Source: an uncultured Lachnospiraceae bacterium (GTDB lineage: Bacteria > Bacillota > Clostridia > Lachnospirales > Lachnospiraceae). From it: a stretch of DNA of 64,000 nt. Both the position numbers and the translations under genes were made by a program. Positions 7,047-15,779 of the stretch are shown here, in pieces. The first letter of the stretch is position 1; each line of letters starts with the position of its first letter. Where the stretch lies: the NCBI GenBank assembly GCA_910578715.1, contig CAJTRL010000007.1, positions 1-64,000 of the forward strand. The letters are read 5' to 3'. The notes beneath the pieces are model-generated. The model made no database searches, was not told where the DNA came from, and worked only from the letters and a program-made list of their open reading frames with translations.

Positions 7047-8930
7047 TTACAGATTATGAACCCGCAGAGCCCGAATCGCGTTCAGAACCGCAATGACCAT
7101 AACGCCCACGTCCGCAAAAATGGCGAACCACATATTGGCAATGCCGAGGGCGCCGAGCCCGAGACAGGCGAATTTGATGACAAGAGCAAAAACGATGTTC
7201 TGGTAGACAATCGCCAGGCATTTTCGGGATATTTTAATGCCTTTGGCAATTTTCACCGGGTCGTCATCCATCAGGACGACGTCGGCGGCTTCGATAGCCG
7301 CATCGGAACCCATTGCGCCCATCGCGATGCCGATATCCGCGCGGGAGAGCACAGGAGCGTCGTTGATGCCGTCGCCGACAAAGGCGAGTCTGGATTTGGC
7401 CGGCTTCTGCTTTAACAGTTTTTCCACTTCCGTCACTTTGTCAGCCGGAAGCAGTTCGCTGTGGACTTCATCAACGCCCAGCTCTGCGGCTGTTTTTTCC
7501 GCCACGCGCCCGGTATCTCCGGTCAGCATAACGGTTTTTTCGACGCCGGCTTTTTTCAGGGCGGCAATTGCTTCTCTGGCATTGGGCTTTTCAATGTCGG
7601 AAATTACAATGTGTCCGGCGTAAGTGCTGTCGATGGCAAGATGGATGATGGTACCGACGCTGTGGCATTCCACATAGGGTATGCCAAGCCGTTCCATCAG
7701 TCTGGTATTGCCGGCGGCGACCTGATGCCCGTCCACGTTGGCGGTGAGCCCATGACCGCTGATTTCTTCGATATCCGTCACACGGCTCCGGTCAATGTCT
7801 TTGCCGTAAGCCTTTTGAAGACTTTTACTGATAGGATGGGAGGAAGCGCATTCCGCCAGCGCGGCATATTCCAGCAGTTTTGATTCTTCCATGCTGTTAT
7901 GATGTACGCCGTTTACTTCAAAAACACCCTGTGTCAGCGTTCCGGTCTTATCAAAGACGACAATTTTCGTTTTGGAAAGCGTCTCCATGTAGTTAGAGCC
8001 TTTTATTAAGATACCTTCCTTGCTTGCTCCGCCGATTCCCGCAAAGAAACTCAGGGGAATGCTGATGACGAGCGCACAGGGGCAGCTGATAACAAGGAAA
8101 ATCAAAGCGCGGTAAATCCATCCGGCCCATCCGGCGGGGGAGCCCGCAATCAGGTGAAAGAGGGGCGGAACTACCGCGAGCAGTAAAGCTGCTCCGCAGA
8201 CGGCGGGGGTATAGACTCTTGCAAATTTGGAAATAAAGTTTTCCGACTTGGATTTCCGGGAGCTGGATTCTTCCACCAGCTGTAAAATTTTGGAAACCGT
8301 CGATTCTCCGAACTCTTTGGTCGTCTGAATTTTCAATACACCTGTCATATTGATACAGCCGCTGATGATTTCATCCCCCGGCATGGCTTCGCGCGGCAGA
8401 CTTTCTCCGGTCAGCGCGCTGGTATTCAGGGAAGAAGTCCCTTCCGTTATGATGCCGTCGATAGGCACTTTTTCGCCGGGCTGTACGACAATGATGCTGC
8501 CGATGGCGACTTCGTCCGGGTCAACCTGTTCCAGAATGCCGTCACGCTCGACGTTCGCATAATCCGGACGGATATCCATCAGTGCGCTGATATTTTTGCG
8601 GCTTTTTCCGACCGCATAGCTCTGGAACAACTCGCCAATCTGGTAGAAAAGCATAACGGCGATGGCTTCGTTGTAGTCGCCGCTTTTTTCATAGACAGCG
8701 AGTGCGATTGCGCCGACCGTTGCGATGGCCATCAGAAAATTTTCATCAAACATCCGGCCGTTCAGAATGCCTTTCCCGGCTTTTTGCAGAATATCATAGC
8801 CGATAATCAGATAGGCGGCCAGGTAGAGCAGCATTCGAAGCAGTCCTGTTACCGGTATGAAATTCAGGGCAATGAGCATGAACGCGGCAAGGATGATGCG
8901 GACGAGCATCTTTTTCTGCTTTTTTTTCAT
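7047..8930 (-). CDS. Zinc/cadmium-type P1B ATPase
   Basis: This 627-residue pump has the P1B architecture: N-terminal membrane helices, an actuator domain with TGES, a membrane SCPCALV metal-binding motif, the phosphorylated DKTGTLT, an SSHPISK segment, TGDTGRVAEK and the GDGINDAPVL hinge. A final FADVGVMVIAVLNA helix, with Asp next to Gly, is typical of the Zn/Cd/Pb subgroup. It should export Zn2+ or Cd2+ from the cytoplasm using ATP. There is no N-terminal HMA domain; a separate HMA protein is encoded just upstream. The start at 8930 is chosen because GGAGAA lies a few bases upstream; longer frames have no such site. Confidence 0.88.
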   Translation of the reverse strand: MKKKQKKMLVRIILAAFMLIALNFIPVTGLLRMLLYLAAYLIIGYDILQKAGKGILNGRMFDENFLMAIATVGAIALAVYEKSGDYNEAIAVMLFYQIGELFQSYAVGKSRKNISALMDIRPDYANVERDGILEQVDPDEVAIGSIIVVQPGEKVPIDGIITEGTSSLNTSALTGESLPREAMPGDEIISGCINMTGVLKIQTTKEFGESTVSKILQLVEESSSRKSKSENFISKFARVYTPAVCGAALLLAVVPPLFHLIAGSPAGWAGWIYRALIFLVISCPCALVISIPLSFFAGIGGASKEGILIKGSNYMETLSKTKIVVFDKTGTLTQGVFEVNGVHHNSMEESKLLEYAALAECASSHPISKSLQKAYGKDIDRSRVTDIEEISGHGLTANVDGHQVAAGNTRLMERLGIPYVECHSVGTIIHLAIDSTYAGHIVISDIEKPNAREAIAALKKAGVEKTVMLTGDTGRVAEKTAAELGVDEVHSELLPADKVTEVEKLLKQKPAKSRLAFVGDGINDAPVLSRADIGIAMGAMGSDAAIEAADVVLMDDDPVKIAKGIKISRKCLAIVYQNIVFALVIKFACLGLGALGIANMWFAIFADVGVMVIAVLNAIRALRVHNL

Positions 8931-9113
8931 AAAGATTCTCCATTCCGGAGCGTTTTCGCGACGGGGCGACGCAAATGTCAGATATTGCATAACACGAACA
9001 AGTTTGTGCGCCATCAAGGCTTATTTGTGACGCTCCGGCACAAATAGCCATGTGATAAAATCAGCTATCAAGCTGATTTTTCACACTATTCACCTCTCAT
9101 TTGCGGATTGCGG

Positions 9114-9332
9114 TTAAAATTCGATTTCGCAGTCCGGTTCAACCTTTTTGCAGGCTTTCAGAACAGCCTTCATAACTTGTTTCGGCTCCTGGCCTTCCTC
9201 AAATTCAACAATCATTTTCAGCGTCATAAAATTGACAGTCGCAGAAGCGACGCCGGGCGTCTTGCGCGCGGCTTCTTCCATTAAATTAGCGCAGTTAGCG
9301 CAGTCAACTTCGATAGGGTATGTTTTTTTCAT
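9114..9332 (-). CDS. Heavy-metal-associated (HMA) domain protein
   Basis: A 72-residue single-domain protein with a ferredoxin-like HMA fold: a VDCANCANLME metal loop, in which two cysteines flank Ala-Asn, then GVASATVNF and a C-terminal DCEIEF strand. Free-standing HMA proteins bind soft metals and pass them to P1B pumps. In zinc and cadmium pumps this domain usually forms the N-terminus, so here it has been separated from its ATPase, which is the next gene downstream. AAGGAG precedes the chosen ATG at 9332 at good spacing. It heads the operon read leftward from the metal-responsive intergenic region. Confidence 0.85.
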   Translation of the reverse strand: MKKTYPIEVDCANCANLMEEAARKTPGVASATVNFMTLKMIVEFEEGQEPKQVMKAVLKACKKVEPDCEIEF

Positions 9333-9359
9333 GGCGGATTCTCCTTTTTCCAAATTTAT

Positions 9360-9381
9360 CAATTAAGCACTTGTTTAATTG
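9360..9381. promoter_or_regulatory. Predicted ArsR/SmtB-type operator
   Basis: The inverted repeat CAATTAA-8-TTAATTG lies between the divergent HMA/ATPase genes and the ArsR-type regulator gene and overlaps the -35 box of the regulator's promoter. Its size and position fit the operators bound by ArsR/SmtB dimers, which leave DNA when metal binds. Binding by the neighbouring regulator is inferred. Confidence 0.5.
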
Positions 9382-9399
9382 TTCTGCTTGCAGTATACT
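9371..9399 (+). promoter_or_regulatory. Promoter of the ArsR-AraC regulator
   Basis: TTGTTT at 9371-9376 and TATACT at 9394-9399 are separated by 17 bases, a good sigma-A promoter. The -35 box lies inside the inverted repeat at 9360-9381, which would give negative autoregulation. Confidence 0.55.
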
Positions 9400-9479
9400 G
9401 AATGGCGAAAGAAAAGTCAATTGATGAAAGAAAGTCATTGCCAAAAAGGAGAAAAGACTTTCCAAAATGGAGGTTTTTT

Positions 9480-10253
9480 ATGGTGAAGCTGTCGTTACCA
9501 CACTATCATGGAGAAGACGGCCGGGAAGAATGTCTGAAGGAACAGCTGGACAGACCGGGAGATTTTCAGGCGGTTGCCGATATATTCAAGCTGCTTGACG
9601 ATACCAGCCGGGTACGTATTTTCTGGCTGTTATGTCATTGTGAAGAGTGCGTCATCAATATTTCCGCGCTGATGGAGATGACGAGTCCGGCCGTTTCCCA
9701 TCATCTGCGGCAGTTAAAGGCGGGCGGATTAATTGTCGGACGCAGAGAAGGCAAGGAGGTCTATTACCGGGCGGCGGATACGGAGCTGGGCAGACTGCTG
9801 CATCAGGTGATTGAAAATATCATGGAAATATCCTGTCCACAGCGGGAAAAAACAGGCTGCGGCCAGGGAAAAGAGGTGGGGAAATACCGTGAGGAACAGG
9901 TGGAGACGGCAAGGGCGGTTCACGAATATCTTTTGCAGCATATGGATAAGCGTATTACAATCGAAGAGCTGGCTCAGAGATACCTGATGAATCCCACCAC
10001 GATGAAGGCCGTATTTAAGGAGGTCTATGGGGAATCGCTTGCATCGCATATGAAGGAGCATCGTATGGAAAAAGCGGCCCGTCTGCTTAGCGGGACGAAC
10101 GACAGTATTGCCCGGATTGCAGAGGCCGTCGGCTATGGAAGCCAGAGCCGGTTTTCCGCGGCGTTTAAAGAGTCGTACCAGATGCTGCCGCTGGAGTACC
10201 GGAGAACCCATGCGGGGAGCGATGCGGGGAAAGAGAGTCACGATGGATTTTGA
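9480..10253 (+). CDS. ArsR/SmtB-AraC fusion metalloregulator
   Basis: The 257-residue protein joins two DNA-binding modules. Residues about 30-120 form an ArsR/SmtB winged helix with LLCHCEECVINISALMEM and SPAVSHHLRQLKAGGLI; the HCEECV cysteines on the DNA-binding side are candidates for metal sensing. Residues about 150-250 form an AraC-type double helix-turn-helix (ITIEELAQRYLMN, SIARIAEAVGYGSQSRFSAAF, PLEYRR). It is divergent from the Zn/Cd pump operon and most likely controls it. The start at 9480 has GGAGG six bases upstream. Whether the AraC half binds DNA or only stabilises the dimer cannot be told from sequence. Confidence 0.85.
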   Translation: MVKLSLPHYHGEDGREECLKEQLDRPGDFQAVADIFKLLDDTSRVRIFWLLCHCEECVINISALMEMTSPAVSHHLRQLKAGGLIVGRREGKEVYYRAADTELGRLLHQVIENIMEISCPQREKTGCGQGKEVGKYREEQVETARAVHEYLLQHMDKRITIEELAQRYLMNPTTMKAVFKEVYGESLASHMKEHRMEKAARLLSGTNDSIARIAEAVGYGSQSRFSAAFKESYQMLPLEYRRTHAGSDAGKESHDGF

Positions 10254-10422
10254 GACGGACGAATTTGTAGAAACGGCGGATAACAAAACATGGAGGATGA
10301 TTGTCCGTGCAAGGGAGCTGACGCGGGAAACAAAAAATTCTGTACGGGAGACGAAAAATTTTTCTTGCGAAATGCCTTAAAGTATGGTATTATATCATTC
10401 GTTAGGTTGCTTGTGAAAGCAT

Positions 10423-10494
10423 GGCTCCGTGGTCAAGCGGTTAAGACATCGCCCTTTCACGGCGGTAACACGGGTTCGATTCCCGTCGGAGTCA
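10423..10494 (+). tRNA. tRNA-Glu (UUC)
   Basis: A 72-base cloverleaf with acceptor GGCTCCG/CGGAGTC, a D arm containing AAGCGGTTAAGA, an anticodon loop CTTTCAC with anticodon TTC, a GGTTCGATTCC T arm and discriminator A. CCA is not encoded. Confidence 0.95.
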
Positions 10495-10569
10495 TTTTTA
10501 CCAAAGAGATTTGTAACGAAGCTGAGAATTGATTCGTATTTTCAGGCAAAAGAAAATAGTAATGAATAT

Positions 10570-10641
10570 GGCGCAGTAGCCAAGTGGTAAGGCAATGGTC
10601 TGCAACACCAGTATCCACCGGTTCAAATCCGGTCTGCGCCT
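10570..10641 (+). tRNA. tRNA-Cys (GCA)
   Basis: A 72-base cloverleaf with acceptor GGCGCAG/CTGCGCC, anticodon GCA inside TCTGCAACA, a T arm GGTTCAAATCC and the U73 discriminator expected for cysteine tRNA. CCA is not encoded. It is 75 bases after tRNA-Glu, probably on the same transcript. Confidence 0.95.
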
Positions 10642-10647
10642 CTTAAG

Positions 10648-10672
10648 AGCCCCGGTTTTTCGGGGTTTTTTG
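10648..10672 (+). terminator. Rho-independent terminator of the tRNA pair
   Basis: CCCCG, a six-base loop and CGGGG are followed by six T. It ends the tRNA-Glu/tRNA-Cys transcript. Confidence 0.85.
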
Positions 10673-10712
10673 TTACTCATTTTTGAAGTGCATACATATG
10701 TGGAGGAAAAAC

Positions 10713-13103
10713 ATGCTGGAACAAATTACAATAACCCGTGACAGTCTTTATATGGAATATCCTGCATCCTGGTGGAGAGATACCTGGCGGGAAGCGCTGG
10801 TAAGCGGAAACGGCCATACGGGGGCCAGTTTTTATGGCGGAACAAAGGAACAGACGATTATGATTACGGACGGAGATTTGTGGTATGAGGGGAGAGCCGG
10901 AATACTTCCTGATGTGCATGAGGCGCTGAACCGGATGCGGGATAAAATGGACAGAGGAGAATATAAGGAAGCCAGCTGGGAAATTGTCAATGAGCTGAAA
11001 CGGTGCGGATATGAGGCGGAGCTGGAGTCTCCGCTTCCGCTGGCGGATTTGAAGATACAGGTTATTCCGAAGGGAACATTTCACCATTATCTGCGTGCGC
11101 TTCAGATGGATACGGGAGAGGCGTCCTGTCAGTGGAGAGACCAGGATGTATGGTACCGCTGTGATGGTTTTGTCTCCAGGGAAGACGATATGATTCTGTA
11201 TCGGATTCGGGCTTCCAAATCAGTCATTTGCGCTAATTTCATGGCGGATATTCATAAAATACCCGGGGAAGCTATGCCGGAAAAATATTTGGAAATAGAG
11301 AAAAAGAAACGGATAGAGGTGGAAAAGGACTGGATTTTTTATCAGTCTGTCAATACGGATGGACGAGCCTTTGGAATGGCGGTTCAGGTGGCGTCAGACG
11401 GAATACAGAAGGCGGAGTCTGGAAGAATTTTTGTGGAGAATGCCAGTGAAATTACGGTGGCTGTACGCACTTTTATAAAAGACGGGACGGGAACGGGGAT
11501 TCAAAAGGCAAAAGAGTGGATTGTAAGCCGGACAGGAAGTTACGAGGAACTGTTGAAACGTCATATACCGCTTCACCGGGAACTGTATCGGAGCGCAGAA
11601 TTGGAATTTGAAGGGTATGAAGGGAACAGCAGTGAATCGCTGTTACATCAGGCATTTACCGAGGAGCAGCCGCCGGAGCTGATGGAAAAAATGTGGAAAT
11701 ACGGGCGGTATTTATTTATCAGCGGGACTGCGGAGGATGCAAATCCGTTTGCATTGTATGGCATATGGGGAGGCAGTTATCATCCCTTATGGCCTCACAA
11801 TATGGCGAATGAAAATACGCAGATGATATATTGGCACAGTTTTGTGGGGAATCTGGTTGAATATCACCGGGCTTTGTTCCGGTATTATAATTCCAGGATG
11901 GACACATTTCGGGAGAATGCAGGAAAGCTGTTCGGATGCAGGGGGATTTATATGACGGCGGGTACCACGCCGAATATATCGGTACCGAATCAGGTGGTGC
12001 CTGTTATCATCAACTGGGTGGGAGCGGCCGGATGGATTGCACAGCATTACAGCGCCTACATATCATACCGTCCGGAAGAGGAGGCGTATATAAGGAGTGA
12101 GATTCTTCCGTATCTGGAGGAGACCGCCGCATTTTATGAAGACTTTATTCGGTATAAAGAGGATGGGAGCATCAAAATATATCCCAGCGTATCGCCGGAA
12201 AATACGCCGCAGAATTTTATGCCGCCATTGTCTGAGATGATTGCGCACCCGATGCCGACGACAATTAACTCGACAATCGATTTGGCGATTGTGAAAGAAT
12301 TTTTTGGCAGTCTGATAGAAATTGGGAAAAAATATGAATGCTTTCAGGAACGGATAGAAAGATGGGAAAAGATTCTCAAAGCAATTCCGCCCTATAAAAC
12401 CAACGAATATGGTGCAATCCGGGAATGGCAGGAGGAAGGGTTTGAGGACAGATATGACCATCGTCACCTGTCCCATATTTATCCTGTATTTCCGGGGAAT
12501 GAGGTTAATTCTGTTGATTGCCCGGAAGAGATGGAAAAGTATAAGAAGGCAGTGGCACTCCGCAAAATCGATGCCCAGACCGGATGGTCCATGGCCCATA
12601 TGGCGGCCATTTATGCGAGATTTGAGGAAGGGGAAAAAGCGGCCGAATGTCTGGATAATATGGCAAAATCCTGTCTTCTGCCCAATTTTTTCACCCTTCA
12701 CAATGACTGGCGGGGTATGAGTATTACGCTGGATATGGACCCGGCGCCGGTACAGCTGGACGCGGCGCTTGGGTATGTTAATGCAGTTCAGGAAATGATT
12801 TTGTATGCTTCGAAGAATTTGGTGAAAATACTCCCAGCACTTCCTAAACGGTTAAACAGCGGGACAGCCAGACATTTTTGTTACCCGGACGGAGAGGTGT
12901 CCCTGTGCTGGAACAGACAGGAGGAAGAACTGCGGGTGAAGCTGGAAGCAAAGCGGAGCCATCGGATTCGGGTCTGTCTGCCGGAATATGTGAATGCTTT
13001 CCGGTGGAATAGCAATGCGGTCAGAAAAGTATCTTCGAGAATCTATGAGATTTCATTTGAGAGGGGCGGAGAAATTTTGGAAGGCGAAACAGCGGGAAAA
13101 TAG
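10713..13103 (+). CDS. Glycoside hydrolase family 95-like enzyme
   Basis: The 796-residue protein matches the GH95 plan: an N-terminal beta-sandwich beginning with PASWWRDTWREALVSGNGHTGASFYGG, an (alpha/alpha)6 barrel containing SVSPENTPQNF and RHLSHIYPVFPGNE, and a C-terminal beta domain. GH95 members are inverting alpha-L-fucosidases or alpha-L-galactosidases. There is no signal peptide, so it would act on imported oligosaccharides in the cytoplasm. The ATG at 10713 is preceded by GGAGG; a longer frame from TTG lacks a site. No transporter or other sugar-catabolism gene is adjacent. The nearby GDP-fucose genes may be coincidental. Exact specificity cannot be read from sequence. Confidence 0.8.
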   Translation: MLEQITITRDSLYMEYPASWWRDTWREALVSGNGHTGASFYGGTKEQTIMITDGDLWYEGRAGILPDVHEALNRMRDKMDRGEYKEASWEIVNELKRCGYEAELESPLPLADLKIQVIPKGTFHHYLRALQMDTGEASCQWRDQDVWYRCDGFVSREDDMILYRIRASKSVICANFMADIHKIPGEAMPEKYLEIEKKKRIEVEKDWIFYQSVNTDGRAFGMAVQVASDGIQKAESGRIFVENASEITVAVRTFIKDGTGTGIQKAKEWIVSRTGSYEELLKRHIPLHRELYRSAELEFEGYEGNSSESLLHQAFTEEQPPELMEKMWKYGRYLFISGTAEDANPFALYGIWGGSYHPLWPHNMANENTQMIYWHSFVGNLVEYHRALFRYYNSRMDTFRENAGKLFGCRGIYMTAGTTPNISVPNQVVPVIINWVGAAGWIAQHYSAYISYRPEEEAYIRSEILPYLEETAAFYEDFIRYKEDGSIKIYPSVSPENTPQNFMPPLSEMIAHPMPTTINSTIDLAIVKEFFGSLIEIGKKYECFQERIERWEKILKAIPPYKTNEYGAIREWQEEGFEDRYDHRHLSHIYPVFPGNEVNSVDCPEEMEKYKKAVALRKIDAQTGWSMAHMAAIYARFEEGEKAAECLDNMAKSCLLPNFFTLHNDWRGMSITLDMDPAPVQLDAALGYVNAVQEMILYASKNLVKILPALPKRLNSGTARHFCYPDGEVSLCWNRQEEELRVKLEAKRSHRIRVCLPEYVNAFRWNSNAVRKVSSRIYEISFERGGEILEGETAGK

Positions 13104-13172
13104 AAAAGAGTTGGCGTTGTGTAATTTTCATGCGAGGATATAAAACAGTGCCGTAATATAGAGATATCCGAA

Positions 13173-13200
13173 ATTTTCCTGAATATGATTACAGGAAAAT
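13173..13200 (+). promoter_or_regulatory. Palindrome in front of the 13280 gene
   Basis: ATTTTCCTG and CAGGAAAAT form a nine-base inverted repeat with a ten-base centre. It directly precedes a TATGATATGATAG stretch that can serve as a -10 region. It may be an operator; no -35 box is obvious. Confidence 0.3.
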
Positions 13201-13279
13201 ATGATATGATAGTAGTATACAGCGCACCGGGGGATTTCATGGCGCACACTGGCAAAAGATAAAAAGTTACGGGTGGCTT

Positions 13280-14266
13280 ATGGGGAAAAAAAGAAAGAAA
13301 GGAATGCGGGTGTTTGGTGCAGCCGCGGCGGTTATCATTATTTTATATCTGATTCTGGTGAATTTTCTTGTCAGCGCCGCGCTGGTGCCTTCTTTTATGC
13401 AGAAACTGGAGGCATTTGAACGGATTACAGAGGAAAGCTACGCCGCACAGGTGCAGACGTCGGATATTAAAGTAAACCGGCAATTGACGCTGAATGCAAC
13501 GGAAGAATGGCTACAGACGGCGGAATGCCGGAAAATTTCAGCGAAAACTGAGGATGATTATACGCTTATTGCCGCGGTATTTCCGGCGGAAGAGGAAAGC
13601 CACAGATGGGCGCTTATTCTGCATGGTTATACGGGATGGAAAGAGGAAATGTACCCTTTTGCATACTGGTATCATGAACAGGGATATCATGTAATCGTGC
13701 CTGATTTGCGGTGTCAGGGAGAGAGCGAGGGGGATTTTATTGGGATGGGATGGACGGACCATTATGACTGTATGCTCTGGCTCGATTATATTTTATCCGA
13801 AGATACTGACGCCCAAATCATACTGCACGGGCAGTCCATGGGGGCCGCCGCCGCGTTGATGATATCGGGAGATGAGGAACTTTCGGCCAATATTGACGCG
13901 GTAATTTCAGACTGTGCATATACGGACGCGTATTCGATGTTTGGGGAAAAGATAACGGACTGGTTTCATTTACCGGCCTTTCCGATAGTCGATACGGCAT
14001 GTCTCATGCTCCGACTGCGGGGCGGATATAATTTGAAGGACGCTTCGGCTGTTGATGCGGTAAAAAACAGCAGGGTGCCGACGCTGTTCATTCATGGAGA
14101 TATGGACGATATGATTTCGGTTCAGATGACTAAAGACCTGTATGTGGCGGCGGGATGCCCGAAGGAGCTTTTGATTATAGAAGGAGCGGGGCATGCGCAG
14201 GCGCATGAGAAAGACCCGGAAGCGTATTATGGGACGATACAGGAGTTTCTGGAAGAGAATACATAA
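13280..14266 (+). CDS. Membrane-anchored alpha/beta hydrolase
   Basis: A 328-residue protein with a basic start, one hydrophobic helix at about residues 11-35 and an alpha/beta-hydrolase domain outside it. The domain shows LILHGYTGWKEEMYPFAYW, DLRCQGESEGDF, the nucleophile elbow GQSMGAAAA, the acid region IHGDMDDMIS and GAGHAQAHE with the catalytic histidine. The helix can act as an uncleaved signal anchor, which puts the enzyme on the outer face of the membrane. Its closest family resemblance is to BAAT/YqkD-like hydrolases. The substrate is unknown. The gene stands alone and is convergent with the DUF3048 gene across a two-way terminator. Confidence 0.75.
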   Translation: MGKKRKKGMRVFGAAAAVIIILYLILVNFLVSAALVPSFMQKLEAFERITEESYAAQVQTSDIKVNRQLTLNATEEWLQTAECRKISAKTEDDYTLIAAVFPAEEESHRWALILHGYTGWKEEMYPFAYWYHEQGYHVIVPDLRCQGESEGDFIGMGWTDHYDCMLWLDYILSEDTDAQIILHGQSMGAAAALMISGDEELSANIDAVISDCAYTDAYSMFGEKITDWFHLPAFPIVDTACLMLRLRGGYNLKDASAVDAVKNSRVPTLFIHGDMDDMISVQMTKDLYVAAGCPKELLIIEGAGHAQAHEKDPEAYYGTIQEFLEENT

Positions 14267-14375
14267 ATGAAAAGACTGCCCGTAAAAGAAAACAGAAACA
14301 GCGGGAAATATCCTGTATAGGAATTTATTGAAAAAGGATTCAGGAAAGAAATCCATGAGAAAATGGAAGAAAAAT

Positions 14376-14411
14376 GGCGGCTTTTGACAATGTCAAAAGC
14401 CGCCGTTTTTT
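14376..14411. terminator. Bidirectional rho-independent terminator
   Basis: A 13-base perfect stem (GGCGGCTTTTGAC, loop AAT, and its complement) is followed by a T run on the + strand and has an A run before it that gives a T run on the minus strand. It separates two convergent genes. Confidence 0.9.
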
Positions 14412-14433
14412 CATAATAGGAAATTGTGGGAAA

Positions 14434-15618
14434 TTATTTTTCTTTTGAAGAATATTCCACGTCGTCCACGAGGAAGGAGTCGCCGTCTTCAACAATGCAA
14501 ATCATGGTTTTTCCCGTATTTAACTGAATTTCGTTGCCGTTATCGTCATAGTATCTTGTAGGGCTGTAATCGGCGGTTTTTTCCCAGGTGACATGGATTC
14601 CCCTGCCGTTTGTAAAATACCAGCCGTCCCTTGTCGTGTCGTGGCACTGGAAAGCAAGATACCCTTTCTGGTCGCGCACTTCAAAGTAGGTATTCTGGAC
14701 GAGAACATTTTTGAAAGACAGCTGTTGGTTATTGGCTAAATCGATATGCGGACCGTCCGCCGCGCCGGATAAATGCTGGAATCTGTCATACAGTCCGGTA
14801 TCAGGATTGTATACAAAATAACAGTTTGTTACCGGATAAGCGGGCGACATATCGATTTTATCTGCAGTAATTGCGCCGCTGTACTGTTCCAGCGTATTTG
14901 GTTCACTGTCCGGTGCGAATTGAAAATGTTTACCGTCCGAGTAGCCGTCCCGGTATTCCAGGCTGTAACCGAGCCTCTGGGCATCCGCCAGAATGCCCTC
15001 CGTCGTAACATACGCGTTATCGGTGGAATTGACCGTGTCTTTTGCCCGCCAGAAATTGCTGCTGGAAAGGCCGTCAATATTATCTGTATCAGGGCGGTTG
15101 ATAACATCGTTAATATAGAACGGACCGCCGAAGTGGATATAAAGGGCATCCCATTCAAAGGACCAGTATATATAGTAGTCGCGGCTGCTTCTGACATTGC
15201 CGAGCCTCTCAAAATCGCTCCAGTCCTGAAAAATCGCCATCAGCCTTGTAATGCTTCCTTCTACATTGCATTCGTATAGCACGTCCGCTTCTGAAATTCC
15301 ATAAGGCGCGGCGGTTCTCGTATTTGGCATCATAACAGCTACGGGGCGAGTGTTATCCACCTCTTCCGTTACCCATTCATTTGTAATGCGGCTGCGGACC
15401 ATGCCTTCTTCCGGCGGCACGTCCTCTTCCGGTGTTTCCTCATTTTCCGGTTGTTCTTCTTTTTCCTCCGGTGTTTCCGGAACTTCCGGTTCTTCTTTTA
15501 CCTGTTCCGTGACAGGCGGCTCAACTTCGGGTTTTTGCTCTTGCTGTTTCTGACCGCAGCCGGACAGCAAAAGAGCAGAAGATAAAGCCACAAGAAGAAT
15601 TACCTGCATTTTTTTCAT
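14434..15618 (-). CDS. DUF3048-domain lipoprotein (YerB-like)
   Basis: The 394-residue product begins with a lipoprotein signal ending LLLSGC, followed by a 50-residue glutamate- and proline-rich spacer. The two-part DUF3048 domain contains RPVAVMMPNTRTAAPYGISEADVLYE, GSITRLMAIFQDW, GNVRSSRDYYI and a late NGRGIHVTWEK. It should be lipid-anchored on the outer face of the membrane and project through the wall. The molecular function of the family is not established. GAGGG precedes the ATG. The gene stands alone and does not appear to be part of an operon. Confidence 0.88.
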   Translation of the reverse strand: MKKMQVILLVALSSALLLSGCGQKQQEQKPEVEPPVTEQVKEEPEVPETPEEKEEQPENEETPEEDVPPEEGMVRSRITNEWVTEEVDNTRPVAVMMPNTRTAAPYGISEADVLYECNVEGSITRLMAIFQDWSDFERLGNVRSSRDYYIYWSFEWDALYIHFGGPFYINDVINRPDTDNIDGLSSSNFWRAKDTVNSTDNAYVTTEGILADAQRLGYSLEYRDGYSDGKHFQFAPDSEPNTLEQYSGAITADKIDMSPAYPVTNCYFVYNPDTGLYDRFQHLSGAADGPHIDLANNQQLSFKNVLVQNTYFEVRDQKGYLAFQCHDTTRDGWYFTNGRGIHVTWEKTADYSPTRYYDDNGNEIQLNTGKTMICIVEDGDSFLVDDVEYSSKEK

Positions 15619-15779
15619 CTGAAACCCTCGCTTTCTTTTTGGCCGTATCTTTTACGCTAATCAGAGATTTTTCAGCATAAGATACTCAAATTAGTATATC
15701 ATAAGAAGAGGTCTTCGTCACTAACGAAAATACTGCGCGAAAGGGAAAACGGCATAAAATGACGATGGAAAAGGCCTGG

